The notes below the pieces were generated by a model. The model was not told the origin of the DNA and searched no databases. It was given only the letters and a program-made list of their open reading frames with translations. 64,000 nt of DNA from Acaudatibacter sp963835495 (GTDB taxonomy: Bacteria; Pseudomonadota; Alphaproteobacteria; Caulobacterales; Caulobacteraceae). How positions within the stretch are numbered: the stretch's first letter is position 1; each line of letters begins with the position of its first letter. The position numbers were made by a program, and so were the translations under genes. Positions 34,976 to 44,210 of the stretch are shown here, piece by piece. Location: assembly GCA_963835495.1 (NCBI GenBank), contig CAWIFQ010000003.1, positions 1,674,001 through 1,738,000 of the forward strand, given 5' to 3'.

Positions 34976-34978
34976 GCG

Positions 34979-36138
34979 ATGGCGGTGCAGGGGTCGGCCA
35001 ACGGGGCGGCGGTCGTCGTGATCGGCGGCGGGGTCACCGGCCTCAGCGCGGCCTGGTGGCTGGCCAGCTCCGGCGTCGACGTGCTGGTGCTCGACAAGGG
35101 CGTGGTCGGCTGGGAGGCGTCGGGACGCAACGGCGGCGGCGCCTCGCACTACCACAGCCCCCTGTTCCACGAGGAACAGCGCCTGTGGCCGCTGATGGAC
35201 GGGCTGCTCGGCTATCCGACCGAATACCAGCGCGAGCGGGTGATCTTCGCGCTCACCGAGAGCGACCTGGCCGCCTACCGGGCATGGCCGCGGAGGGCCG
35301 CAAGCTCGGCTACTCGGTCAGCGACCTCGACCCGCGGCAGGTGCGCGAACTCGTGCCGATGGCCAGCGAGGCCAACCTCGGCGGCGTCCATCTGCACTAC
35401 GGCGGCCACGCCAATCCGCAGCGGACCGTGCAGGCCTACGCCTGGGCGCTGCAGGACCTCGGCGGGCGGATCGCCCAGCACACGCCGGTGACCGACATCG
35501 TCGAGGCGGGCGGACGAGTGATCGCGGTGGAGACCCCCGCCGGTCGGATCGGCTGCGACGCACTGGTGATCGCCGCGGGGCCGCAGACCGGCATGCTGCT
35601 CGGCAAGGTCGGCCTGCGCCTGCCGCTCGGCTTCGGCCGCGCCGAGATGATCGTCACCGAGCCAGCCCCGCTGATGAAGATCGGCGGTGTCGACGGCAAC
35701 GGCCTCTATGGACGCCAGACCCTGCGCGGCAACCTCGCTTTCGGCGGCGGCCCACATGAATGGATCGAGCTGGAGGCTGATGGCCCCGTGGCGCGGCCGA
35801 CCAGTCCCCTCACCCGCAACCTCGCCCGCCGTGTGGCCGAGCTGATGCCCGGCGCGGCGCACCTGCGGCTGATCCGCAGCTGGGCCGGGGTGATCGAGAA
35901 CACCCCCGATGGCCGCCCGGTGCTGGACCGTCTGGCGGACCCCGAGAACCTGGTGGTGGCGACCATGTCGAGCGTCGGCTTCGGCCTCTCGCCGGCGAGC
36001 GGCCACGCCGTGCGCGACCTGGTGCTGGACGGCCGCTGCAGTTTCGCCGACCTCGACAAGCTGAGGCTCAATCGGTTCGAGAACATCCGCGACGACTGGC
36101 TGGAACAGCGCGGCTGGCTGCCGCCGGACGAGCCCTGA
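34979..36138 (+). pseudogene. DAO-type FAD oxidoreductase (OoxB/HcnC-like), one frameshift
   Basis: About 386 residues of an FAD-dependent amine or amino-acid oxidase (DAO family). The N-terminal dinucleotide motif is VVVIGGGVTGLSAAWW and the FAD contact ASGRNGGGASHYH. The C-terminal signature is TPDGRPVLDRL with GFGLSPASGHAVRDLV. The frame changes near 35281-35286 (GGGCATGG), consistent with one lost base. It pairs with the preceding subunit to form an opine-oxidase- or HcnBC-like heterodimer that oxidises an N-substituted amino acid. Otherwise intact, so a consensus error is possible. Confidence 0.83.
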
Positions 36139-36150
36139 CGCGGGTCGGCC

Positions 36151-37116
36151 TCAGACGATCGCCGGCGGATCGCTGGCCGGGAAGCTTTCCTCGAGCGCTT
36201 CGTCGAGGGCTTCATCCAGCCGCCGCCTGGGCCCGTCCAGCGGGCGACCGACCAGCCACAGGGCGACGTTCTTCACGTACTGGCGGATCGATCTTTGCGC
36301 CTGCGCGGATGCGGCCAAGCCATCTCCCAGCGCCTCGGTGACGAAGCTCGGGGCGCCGCGACGGGGGTCCCAGTTGTAGTCCGCGAAATGGTGGAAGGTG
36401 GACTGGGCGATCGCGCGCCCTCCTGCCTCCGACTGCTCGAAGGCGACGGCGATGTTGAACGCCGCCCCGGTGACCTTGCTCTTGCCGTGGGCGATCACCC
36501 GCGCCGTCGGGTCGTCCTCCGGCGCCCCGACGTCCCCTTCGTGTGGATGGGCGGGCAGGAACCGCACCCGGCCTTCCGCGTCGTGCGGATCGGTCAGAAC
36601 CGGGTGCAGGGGTCCGGCCGTGGTGATGGCCTGGAAGTCGCCGTTGGCGCCCGAATGGAAGTTGGGCCACAGGATCGTCGGGGTGAAGGGATCGTCGATG
36701 CGACGGCGGCGCTCGTCCGGATCGAGGTTCCGGGTGTGAAAGTGGTGCGCGGCGCCGACGCCGCCGAGGTCGCAGACCGAGCATCCGAGGTCCATGTGGT
36801 CGCGGGTGACCATCAGGCCGCCACCGCGCTGGCGAAAGCGCGTGATCCCCAAGCAGTCGTCGCTGGTGAGCCCGTCCCCGGTGTCGACGGCGAACAGCCA
36901 GAGCGCCTGGAAGTCCGACCCATCCAGCGTCGAGAGCACGGGATCGGCGGCGCCCAGCGGTCCGCGGTCCCTGGCGGTCACCTCGAACAGCGGCGCGCCA
37001 TCCTCGTCGCGCAGCCGGGCGAGGAAGTCCCGCAACAGGCCGAACCGCTCGATCGACCAATCGTCATCGGTCGTCGGAATGGTGGTCTGCAGCAATATCT
37101 TCGCTGGCGCGGTCAT
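36151..37116 (-). CDS. Hypothetical protein, possible ThuA/class-I amidotransferase-like fold
   Basis: A 321-residue soluble protein that I do not recognise with confidence. The core (ALWLFAVDTGDGLTSDDC followed by RFRQRGGGLMVTRDH) resembles ThuA-like or class I glutamine-amidotransferase-like domains, where such a turn precedes a catalytic residue. His-rich AAHHFHTR and AHPHEGD lie further on. The last 20 residues contain DEALEESFPASDPPA, a short tail motif seen at the end of many unrelated hypothetical proteins. The ATG at 37114-37116 is followed directly by the conserved part. It faces the DegT gene across a 204-bp divergent region. Confidence 0.7.
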   Translation of the reverse strand: MTAPAKILLQTTIPTTDDDWSIERFGLLRDFLARLRDEDGAPLFEVTARDRGPLGAADPVLSTLDGSDFQALWLFAVDTGDGLTSDDCLGITRFRQRGGGLMVTRDHMDLGCSVCDLGGVGAAHHFHTRNLDPDERRRRIDDPFTPTILWPNFHSGANGDFQAITTAGPLHPVLTDPHDAEGRVRFLPAHPHEGDVGAPEDDPTARVIAHGKSKVTGAAFNIAVAFEQSEAGGRAIAQSTFHHFADYNWDPRRGAPSFVTEALGDGLAASAQAQRSIRQYVKNVALWLVGRPLDGPRRRLDEALDEALEESFPASDPPAIV

Positions 37117-37320
37117 CGGCGTCGCTCCCGTCGAGAAGGCGTGTCCAGTGCAGAGATAGGAGGCCGCGTCCGCCGCCGGGAGGCTGCGCCGCGAACTACG
37201 GGCTGCGCCCCGCACCCGACCTTGCATGGTCAAGGCGCCGCAGGCTGGTGCGGCTTAGTGTGACCTTAACCATGCCGTGTTCCGGTGGGGGCTTCGACTG
37301 GGGAAGGTCGTCGCCACGAC

Positions 37321-38484
37321 ATGGGCGCATTGAAGCGCAAGCCCGCCGCGCATGCGGCTCCGCTGCCGGCCCTCGCGCCGTCACAGGCCCCGGTGCCAAT
37401 CGCGAGGCCACGGCTGCCGACCCGCGCGGCGATCGTCCCCTACCTCGACCGGATCGACGAGGCGCGCTGGTACGCCAACCACGGGCCCCTGGTCTGCGAA
37501 CTGGAGGCGAGGCTCGCCGCACGGCTGGGCGAGCGCGCCTTGGTCGCCACCGTCGCCAACGGCACCGTCGCCCTGACGCTGGCCTTGCAGGCCGCAGACG
37601 CGAAGCCCGGCACGCTCTGCCTGATGCCGGCCTGGACCTTCGTCGCCACCGCCCATGCGGCGATGGCCGCCGGCTTGACCCCCTACTTCGTCGATGTGGA
37701 TCCGCAGACCTGGATGCTCGATCCGGGCGCGACCTGCGCCGCGATCGCCGCGGCTCCGGCCGAGGTCGGCGCGGTGATGCCGGTGGCCGCGTTCGGCCGC
37801 GTGCCCGACCTCGCCGCCTGGCGCGACGTGGCCGATGGAACCGCCCTGCCGGTGATCGTCGACGGCGCCGCGGCGTTCGACGGGCTGCGCAACGCGCCGG
37901 TGCCGGTCACCGTCAGCCTGCACGCGACCAAGAGCGTGGGCGCTGGCGAGGGCGGCTACATCGCCTGCGAAGACCACGCCTTCATCGAAAAGGTGCGCGC
38001 GCTGGCCGCGTTCGGCTTCTCGGGCTCGCGCATCTCGCGGATGCCGGCCACCAACGCCAAGATGTCCGAGTACGCCGCCGCCGTCGCGCTCGCGAGCCTG
38101 GACGCCTGGCCGGCCGACCGCGCCCGCTTCGCGCTGACCGCCCAGCGGCTGCGGGCGGCGCTGGCGCTCACCCCCAAGATCGCGTTCCAGCCTGGGTGGG
38201 GCTCGGAATGGGTGTCCAGCGTCTGTGTCGTCGGCGCGCCGGACGGGGCCGCCCCTGCGATGGCCAAGGCGATGGCGGCGATGAACGTCGAGAGCCGCGA
38301 CTGGTGGGGCGCCGGCTGCCATCGCCAGCCGGCTTTCGCGAGTTGCCCGCGAACGCCGCTACCGGTCACCGACCGCCTGGCGGCCGCGACACTTGGACTG
38401 CCCTACTTCATCGACCTCGATGAAGACGATTGCGGGCGAATCATCGAGTCTCTGCACGAAGCTCTGAGGGTGGCGCATGGGTGA
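37321..38484 (+). CDS. DegT/DnrJ/EryC1-family PLP aminotransferase
   Basis: A 387-residue sugar-aminotransferase-family protein. The PLP Lys is K204 in SLHATKSVGAGEGGYI, and the substrate segment NGTVALTLALQAA is near residue 80. The family transfers an amino group to nucleotide-linked keto-sugars in lipopolysaccharide, capsule and antibiotic pathways. It is the first gene of a six-gene plus-strand operon; the next gene overlaps it by 8 bp. Its N-terminal 25 residues are Ala/Pro-rich and unconserved. The sugar cannot be named. Confidence 0.88.
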   Translation: MGALKRKPAAHAAPLPALAPSQAPVPIARPRLPTRAAIVPYLDRIDEARWYANHGPLVCELEARLAARLGERALVATVANGTVALTLALQAADAKPGTLCLMPAWTFVATAHAAMAAGLTPYFVDVDPQTWMLDPGATCAAIAAAPAEVGAVMPVAAFGRVPDLAAWRDVADGTALPVIVDGAAAFDGLRNAPVPVTVSLHATKSVGAGEGGYIACEDHAFIEKVRALAAFGFSGSRISRMPATNAKMSEYAAAVALASLDAWPADRARFALTAQRLRAALALTPKIAFQPGWGSEWVSSVCVVGAPDGAAPAMAKAMAAMNVESRDWWGAGCHRQPAFASCPRTPLPVTDRLAAATLGLPYFIDLDEDDCGRIIESLHEALRVAHG

Positions 38485-39556
38485 AGCTGTATTGGTCTTT
38501 CCGGCCGGCATGCCGGAGGGGCTCGCTTTCCGCGACCGCGCCAAGTCGATGGGCCTTCGGGTCGTCGGCGCCTCTTCGCTGGAGCGTGACCCTGCCGAGA
38601 GCGGCTACGAAGCCTGGGAGCATCTGCCCTACGTCAACGACCCCGGCTTCGACCAGGCGTTGGCCGAGGTGGTCAGGCGCCACGGGGTCGGCGCGATCCA
38701 CACCCCGCACTTCGTGGTCTGGCGGCATCTGGCCGACCATCTGGGCGAGATCGCCCCTGGCGCACAGCTGTCCGGCGCCGATCGGCCGGAGGACAGCGAA
38801 CGCGCGTATCGCCAGCTGCGCGAGCGCGTGGCGGCAACTCGGGCGCCAGCGTTCTGGCCGGCGCTGCCGCCGAAGCCGCCGCTCAGCGTCATCGAGCGCG
38901 CCGGGCTGATCCGCCTGGTCGAAACCATTCCCGGGATGTGCGGCGAGGCCAAGATGCACGCGACGATCGAGGCGATGCGGCACGCACCGGCCGGTGACGT
39001 GGTCGAGATCGGTTCCTGGTGGGGAAAATCGGCCGCGCTGTTCGTCCTGCTGGCGCGCCGCTTCGACATCGGCAGCGTGCTGTGCGTCGATCCCTGGAGT
39101 CCTGAGGTGATGATCCAGGGCGACGCGCTGCTGGATTCCACCAGCGTGAACCTCGACACCGAGGAAGCGCTCAGGATGTTCGAGATCAATCTCGCGCCGC
39201 TCGCCGACGGCCGCCTCAACTACCTGCGCCTTAAGTCGGAGGCGGCGGCGGCGCTGTACCGCCCCGGACTGACGGCCAAGACCGCCAGTTTCGGCGCGAC
39301 CGAGTACGCCGGCCACATCGCGCTGCTGCACATCGACGGCAACCATGCCGAAGACGAGGCCGCCAAGGATTGCGCGCTCTGGACGCCGCATGTGGCGCCC
39401 GGCGGCTGGATCATCTTCGACGACTACGAATGGGCGTTTGGCGACGGGCCGCGCCACGTGGCCGACGACTTCTGCAAGTCGAACGCCGATCGCGTCGCCG
39501 CCGCCTTCCAGGCCGGGCCGGCGCTCTTCGTGCAGCTGAAACGCTGTCATGCTTGA
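38477..39556 (+). CDS. SAM-dependent methyltransferase with an extra N-terminal domain
   Basis: A 359-residue protein. Residues about 165-355 form a Methyltransf_24-type class I methyltransferase: the SAM motif is VVEIGSWWGKSAAL, the acidic turn LCVDPW and the metal-site segment HIDGNHAEDEAAKD. Residues 1-100 (starting MGEAVLVFPAGMPEGLAF) look like a Rossmann-type domain similar to the pre-ATP-grasp N-domain, without the ATP-grasp itself. This half is unusual for the family. The next gene overlaps it by 8 bp. Methylation of a sugar or small metabolite is likely. Confidence 0.82.
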   Translation: MGEAVLVFPAGMPEGLAFRDRAKSMGLRVVGASSLERDPAESGYEAWEHLPYVNDPGFDQALAEVVRRHGVGAIHTPHFVVWRHLADHLGEIAPGAQLSGADRPEDSERAYRQLRERVAATRAPAFWPALPPKPPLSVIERAGLIRLVETIPGMCGEAKMHATIEAMRHAPAGDVVEIGSWWGKSAALFVLLARRFDIGSVLCVDPWSPEVMIQGDALLDSTSVNLDTEEALRMFEINLAPLADGRLNYLRLKSEAAAALYRPGLTAKTASFGATEYAGHIALLHIDGNHAEDEAAKDCALWTPHVAPGGWIIFDDYEWAFGDGPRHVADDFCKSNADRVAAAFQAGPALFVQLKRCHA

Positions 39557-40344
39557 ACCGCAGCCCTCGCTCCGCGAGGCCGCCCAGCGCCTCTCCGAGC
39601 AGGGCTGGGTGCTGTTCCCGGCGATGATCTCGCCCGACGATCTCGGCCCGATCCGCGAGGCGGTGCTGGCGAGCGTCGAACATTGCGGGCGCCGCCAGGT
39701 CGCCTCCGGCGCCTGCTCGGTCCCGGACGGCACCGCCCATCACTCGGTCGGCCAGTACCCGGCGCTCGACGCCTTCCTGGAGCGGCGCTGGCTACACGGC
39801 CACATCGACGAATACTTCGCCGGCGCGCCCTACATCCTGCACGCGTTCAATCCCGCGCTGGTCGCGCCGCAGGGCGAGAGCTACCTGCACAACATCCACC
39901 GCGACGTGCGCACCCACGCCGGCGAGTTCCGGCTGCTGCTGAACATGCTGGTCATGGTCGACCCGTTCACCCTGGAAAACGGCGCGACACACGTGCTCAG
40001 CGGCTCTCACCGCCAGCCGCGGCGACCGGACCCCGATCTGTTCTGGGCCAAGTCCGAGCGGCTGGTCGGCCCGGCCGGCAGCATCGTGCTGTTCGAACTC
40101 CAACCTGTGGCACGCGGCGGGGCGCAATGCGTCCACCCAGCTGCGGTGCGCCCTGACGCTCAGCTTCAGCCGCGCGTTCGTCAAACAGCAGATGGATTAT
40201 CCGCGCTTCCTCGGCGAAGCCTACGGCGAGCGCGCGTCGGCGGATCTGCGGCAGCTGCTGGGCTACGAGGCGATGACGCCGACGTCGTACGAGGAGTTCT
40301 ACCGGCCGCGTGAGCGGCGCCTCTACAAGGCCGACCAGGGATGA
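39549..40344 (+). pseudogene. Phytanoyl-CoA dioxygenase (PhyH)-family protein, one frameshift
   Basis: About 265 residues of an Fe(II)/2-oxoglutarate oxygenase of the PhyH family. The HxD of the iron triad is in HNIHRDVRTH near residue 115, and the distal His is in NSNLWHAAGRN after the frame change. The frame moves near 40097 (TTCGAACTCC), consistent with one inserted base, after which the protein ends with ERRLYKADQG and an ATGA overlap with the next gene. No other damage is seen. It probably hydroxylates or epimerises the molecule assembled by this operon. Confidence 0.82.
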
Positions 40345-41084
40345 GCGCCGCGGCCAGGGACTACGACCAGGAAGCCGGCCAGTTCGGCGAGCGCAAATAC
40401 AACTACGATTTCGACGCGCGCGTCCGCGGTTACATGATGCGCACGTTCGAGCCGTTCCTGCCGACCGGCCGCGCTCTGGAACTCGGCTGCTATCTGGGCA
40501 AGTCGACCGAATGGCTGGTTGGGCGCTACGACGACCTGACGGTGATCGAGGCCGCGCCCAGCCTGGTCGAGGCCGCCAGCCGGCGCTTCGGCGCGAAGGT
40601 GCGCTTCGTCTGTTCGACCTTCGAAGCCGCCCAGCTCGACGAGACCTTCGACGCCATCTTCCTGATCAATACGCTGGAGCACCTCGACGATCCGGTCGGC
40701 GTGCTGCGCCGGATCCGGGGCTGGCTCGCGCCGAAGGGGCGGCTGTTCCTGCTGGTGCCGAATGCGCAGGCGCCTTCGCGCCAGATCGCGGTGAAGATGG
40801 GCCTGATCTCGCACAACGCCGCCGTCACCGAGGCGGAGTGGAAGAACGGCCACCGCAACACCTTCTCGTTCGACACCCTCGAGCGGGCGGCGCGGGACGG
40901 CGGCCTGGCCGCGATTCATCGCGGCGGCCTGATCTTCAAGGCGCTGGCCAACTACCAGTTCGACGCCGCGCTCGAGGCCGAGATCATCTCCGACGCCTAC
41001 ATCGAGGGCTGCTACCAGCTCGGCATGCAGTATCCCGAGCTCTGTGCCAGCATCTTCCTGATCTGCGAGCGGGACGGCGGGTGA
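40341..41084 (+). CDS. SAM-dependent class I methyltransferase
   Basis: A 247-residue Methyltransf_23/UbiE-like enzyme. The SAM-binding ALELGCYLGKST is near residues 43-54, with the acidic loop VIEAAPSLVE and motif IFLINTLEHLDDPVGVL. It overlaps both neighbours (ATGA with the dioxygenase gene, GTGA with the GNAT gene), so the operon is tightly coupled. No membrane segment is seen. It is the second methyltransferase in this operon; the acceptor is unknown. Confidence 0.88.
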   Translation: MSAAARDYDQEAGQFGERKYNYDFDARVRGYMMRTFEPFLPTGRALELGCYLGKSTEWLVGRYDDLTVIEAAPSLVEAASRRFGAKVRFVCSTFEAAQLDETFDAIFLINTLEHLDDPVGVLRRIRGWLAPKGRLFLLVPNAQAPSRQIAVKMGLISHNAAVTEAEWKNGHRNTFSFDTLERAARDGGLAAIHRGGLIFKALANYQFDAALEAEIISDAYIEGCYQLGMQYPELCASIFLICERDGG

Positions 41085-41656
41085 GCCGGGACCTCGACTG
41101 GGCGGGCATCGCGCTGCGGCCGATCGAGGCGCGCGATATCGACAAGCTGAACGCCTGGCAAAACGATCCCGAGACCCGCGACCTGATCATGGGTTTCCGC
41201 GGCCCGGTGCGGCTGGAGAGCACCGAGGACTGGATCCGCAACATGACGGAGCAGAACCTCAAGAGCCGCGTCATCTTCGCGATCCGGCGCGGCGGCGAAA
41301 TCGTCGGCATCGCCCAGCTGCAGATGATCGACTGGGTGCAGCGCACCGCGATGCTCGGGGTCTACGTCGGCGACCGCGAGAGCCGTGGCGGCGGGATCGG
41401 GGAGGTCGCCGTTTCCCTGATCCTCGACTACGGCTTTCGGGCGCTGGACCTGCACCGGATCGGGCTCGAGGTGCTGTCGTCCAACGAGCGCGCGAAAGGG
41501 CTCTACGAGCGGCTGGGGTTCGTGCGCGAAGGGGCCATGCGCCAGGCCTACCAGCGCGGCGGCCGGCGCGAGGATGTCGAGTTCTGGGGCCTGCTGCGCG
41601 ACGAGTGGAGCTTCGAGCCGCCGCCACAGGCCCATCGCCTGACATGGACGGACTGA
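41081..41656 (+). CDS. GNAT-family N-acetyltransferase
   Basis: A 191-residue RimJ/RimL-type acetyltransferase. The CoA-binding region is GVYVGDRESRGGGIGEVAV near residues 94-112, with the following LEVLSSNERAKGLYERLGF segment. It starts with GTG overlapping the methyltransferase stop, and its last 13 bases overlap the next gene. It acetylates an amine from acetyl-CoA. In a DegT operon it would be expected to act on the aminosugar product, a common pairing in surface-glycan pathways. Confidence 0.87.
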   Translation: MSRDLDWAGIALRPIEARDIDKLNAWQNDPETRDLIMGFRGPVRLESTEDWIRNMTEQNLKSRVIFAIRRGGEIVGIAQLQMIDWVQRTAMLGVYVGDRESRGGGIGEVAVSLILDYGFRALDLHRIGLEVLSSNERAKGLYERLGFVREGAMRQAYQRGGRREDVEFWGLLRDEWSFEPPPQAHRLTWTD

Positions 41657-42537
41657 ACCGACCACACCTCTACGCCTCCGCGCTCTACGCCGAGGCCCTG
41701 GCGCACGTCGGTCGGGCGGTCGGAGTGGAGGCCTGGGGCAGCTTCGTCATCGCCAGGCGCCTGCCTGGCGGCGGCGGCGAAGACGCGACCGGCGCCTACC
41801 CGATGGCGGCGTTCGCCGAGGGCGCCGACCTCGAAACCGGCCTCGCCGCGCTGGCCGACGCCGGCCTGGTGTCACTAGTGCTCGTGCCCGATCCGTTCGC
41901 CAGCCCGCCGCCGGATCGCCTCGCCGCCGCGTTCCAGCTATGCCGCCCGTTCAAGACTCACTACCTGGTCGAGACCGCCAAGGGGGTCGAGTTCAGCAAG
42001 CATCACCGCGACCGGGTGCGGCGCGGCCAGCGCCGATGCAGGGTCGAGCGCGTAGCCCTGGCCGACTGCCTGGACGCCTGGGGCGAGCTCTACGCTGGAC
42101 TGGTCGACCGCCGCGCGATCCGCGGCGCGGCCGACTTCACGCCGGCCTACTTCGCCAAGCTGGCGCAGGCGCCCGAACTGGTCGCGCTGGCGGCGTTCGT
42201 CGACGACCAGCCAGTGGGGATGACGCTTTGGTTCGAGCACACCGCAGTCGCCTACAATCACCTCACCGCCTCGAACGCGGCCGGCTACGCCAATGGGGCC
42301 AACTTCGCGCTCTACGGCGCGGCGATCGATCACTTCGCCGGCGCAGCGGTGATGAACCTCGGCGGCGGCGCCGGTTTCGCCGACGATCCGGAGGACGGCC
42401 TGGCCGCGTTCAAGCGCGGCTTCGCCAACGCCGAGACCAAAGCGCTGCTCTGCGGCGCGATCCTCGATCGCACGCGCTATTCGGCGCTCGCCGCCGGCCG
42501 TCCTGACGCAGGCTTCTTCCCCGCCTATCGCGGCTGA
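41644..42537 (+). CDS. FemAB/GNAT-like acyltransferase
   Basis: A 297-residue protein resembling FemAB or Acetyltransf_6 (double-GNAT) proteins found in exopolysaccharide and aminosugar clusters. The C-terminal GNAT part includes MTLWFEHTAVAYNHLTASNA and GANFALYGAAIDHFAG, and the basic KHHRDRVRRGQRRCRV segment lies near residue 120. The ATG is inside the end of the GNAT gene. It converges on the aldo/keto reductase gene with a 6-bp gap. The family transfers amino acids or acyl groups; the donor is not clear here. Confidence 0.75.
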   Translation: MDGLNRPHLYASALYAEALAHVGRAVGVEAWGSFVIARRLPGGGGEDATGAYPMAAFAEGADLETGLAALADAGLVSLVLVPDPFASPPPDRLAAAFQLCRPFKTHYLVETAKGVEFSKHHRDRVRRGQRRCRVERVALADCLDAWGELYAGLVDRRAIRGAADFTPAYFAKLAQAPELVALAAFVDDQPVGMTLWFEHTAVAYNHLTASNAAGYANGANFALYGAAIDHFAGAAVMNLGGGAGFADDPEDGLAAFKRGFANAETKALLCGAILDRTRYSALAAGRPDAGFFPAYRG

Positions 42538-42543
42538 AGGCGC

Positions 42544-43371
42544 TCAGGCGTAGCTGGCGGCGGCGCGGCTGAAGGCGTCCAGGTCGGGGCGGGTCTCCGC
42601 CGCGGCGGCGATGGCCTGGTCGGCCTGGCGCACGTCAGACAAGCTGACCACCATCGCGGCCGTGGCTGGATGGAGCAGCGGAAAGCGCAGGGCGGCGTCC
42701 ACGCTGGCCGGGTTGCGGGACACCTCCCCGGCGAACAGCGGGCGCATAGCCACGAAGCCCTGCCCGCGTGCTTGAAGCGCATCCAGCCAGGGGACGGCTT
42801 CCAGCTCACGGGGATTGAGGTAGTCGACCAGCCCATCGACGAAGTTTTCCGGCAGGACGGCGCGGCGAAAGGGCTCGCTGTAGGGGAAGACGGCGAACGC
42901 GCCGATCTTGCCTTCCGCCTTCAGCCGCTCCGCCGCCTCGGCCACTGCGTGGCGATCCCGCTGCAGGATCGCCAGGCGCGGCGCATCCTCGTTGGGCGTA
43001 TGGCGCACCATCCACTGCACCACGTCGACGCGCTCGGCCGGAAGCCGCAACAGCAGCGCATCGATGCGCTCGCGCAGGCGCTCGGCCGAGAAGCCGGTTT
43101 CGTCGAAGTGCGGCGAGGCGATCTTGGCGACCAGCTCGACCGGCGCGGCCGGCCTCGCCCGCCGCAACGCCGCCATGGCCTCGCAGACGAAGGCGTAGCT
43201 GTCGTATTCGTGCGAGACGTGGAAGCTGGTCACGCCGTGGTCGGACAGGTGGAGCAGCAGGGCCAGGGCGCTGGCGGCGTCGAACTTCGGCGCCGTCAGC
43301 CGCATCGTGCCGAAGGCCAGCGCGCTCAGCTCGGCGCCGGCGCGGCCGAACGCCCGGCGCGGAACGCGCAC
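42544..43371 (-). CDS. Aldo/keto reductase
   Basis: A 275-residue (beta/alpha)8-type aldo/keto reductase. FGRAGAELSALAFGTMRL is the N-terminal strand pattern, SFHVSHEYDSY carries the catalytic Tyr region and VELVAKIASPH the Lys strand. It begins with a GTG directly after the TAG of the TauD-family gene. It lacks the clear C-terminal NADPH loop of animal AKRs and is shorter than the 310-330-residue standard, so activity is uncertain. It is the last gene of the minus-strand operon that meets the DegT operon tail to tail. Confidence 0.8.
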   Translation of the reverse strand: MRVPRRAFGRAGAELSALAFGTMRLTAPKFDAASALALLLHLSDHGVTSFHVSHEYDSYAFVCEAMAALRRARPAAPVELVAKIASPHFDETGFSAERLRERIDALLLRLPAERVDVVQWMVRHTPNEDAPRLAILQRDRHAVAEAAERLKAEGKIGAFAVFPYSEPFRRAVLPENFVDGLVDYLNPRELEAVPWLDALQARGQGFVAMRPLFAGEVSRNPASVDAALRFPLLHPATAAMVVSLSDVRQADQAIAAAAETRPDLDAFSRAAASYA

Positions 43372-44166
43372 CTACGCCGCCTCGGTCGTCGGCATGAAAT
43401 AGGTCTTCCAGAGCAGCCGGTCGCCGCTCTGCTCGGCCGCGAAGTCGCGCCGGCCGTGGAGCACCTCCTCGTCGCGGAAGAAGACGGCGTCGCCCTCCCC
43501 CAGCCGGAAGCTCTCCACCGCGCCCGCCTCGATCATCTGCTCGAGGAACAGGCGGAATTCTTCGCGCAGAGCGTCGACCGCCTCGCCCTGGCCAGGCAGG
43601 ACGCGGAAGTAGTTCCAGTTGATCTTCAGCCGGCCATCCCTGCTGGACAGGACGGTCGTGGTGCGACCAGGCAACCCGGCCTTGCCGAAATGCACCGGCA
43701 GGGTCGTCAGCGCCTGGTAGAGCCGCGGGCTCTGGGCGCGGGCGCGCTCAGCCACCGCGGCGGCGTCCGTGAACAGGCTCTCGCCGCCTGACCGGGCCTG
43801 GCGCTCCAGGTAGAACAGCGCGATCTCCTGGGCGTAAGCCGGCGGCACATAGGCGCCGTCCGAGTGCAGCGGCTGGCCGACCTTGTGGTGGCGATAGGTA
43901 TCGGCCCGGTCAGGCTCGAAGCGCACATCCTCCCAGGCCCCGGGTACGATTTTCAGCTGGCCGGTCGCGCTGTCCTCGACCACGTCGGAAGAGGTCCCGA
44001 CCACCTCGCCGACGGCGCGCCAGAAATCCAGCGGGTTGCCGGTGGGCTTGGCGTTGCGCAGCCGCAGCACACAGGTGTCCGCCATCTCGGCGCGCACCAG
44101 CCGGCGCAGCGCCTCCGCGTCCAGGTCGGCGGCGTCTATCACCCTGAGCCAACTCTTGCCGGCCAT
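43372..44166 (-). CDS. TauD/TfdA-like Fe(II)/2-oxoglutarate oxygenase
   Basis: A 264-residue oxygenase of the TauD/clavaminate-synthase superfamily. The iron pair is His and Asp in PLHSDGAYVPP near residue 98, with the distal His in EVLHGRRDF near 238. The ATG at 44164-44166 follows GGGGGAACG at good spacing; an ATG ten codons earlier has no ribosome site. It lies 44 bp after the TPR glycosyltransferase gene and directly abuts the aldo/keto reductase gene. It may hydroxylate the product of the island; substrate unknown. Confidence 0.85.
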   Translation of the reverse strand: MAGKSWLRVIDAADLDAEALRRLVRAEMADTCVLRLRNAKPTGNPLDFWRAVGEVVGTSSDVVEDSATGQLKIVPGAWEDVRFEPDRADTYRHHKVGQPLHSDGAYVPPAYAQEIALFYLERQARSGGESLFTDAAAVAERARAQSPRLYQALTTLPVHFGKAGLPGRTTTVLSSRDGRLKINWNYFRVLPGQGEAVDALREEFRLFLEQMIEAGAVESFRLGEGDAVFFRDEEVLHGRRDFAAEQSGDRLLWKTYFMPTTEAA

Positions 44167-44210
44167 CGCCGTTCCCCCATCAACCTCAACAGCCATCGTC
44201 AATCCACGCA

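Noticed and set aside
40310..41080. Extension of the GNAT gene upstream through the methyltransferase gene
   Set aside because: It is an out-of-frame shadow. The GTG overlapping the methyltransferase stop gives the normal length.
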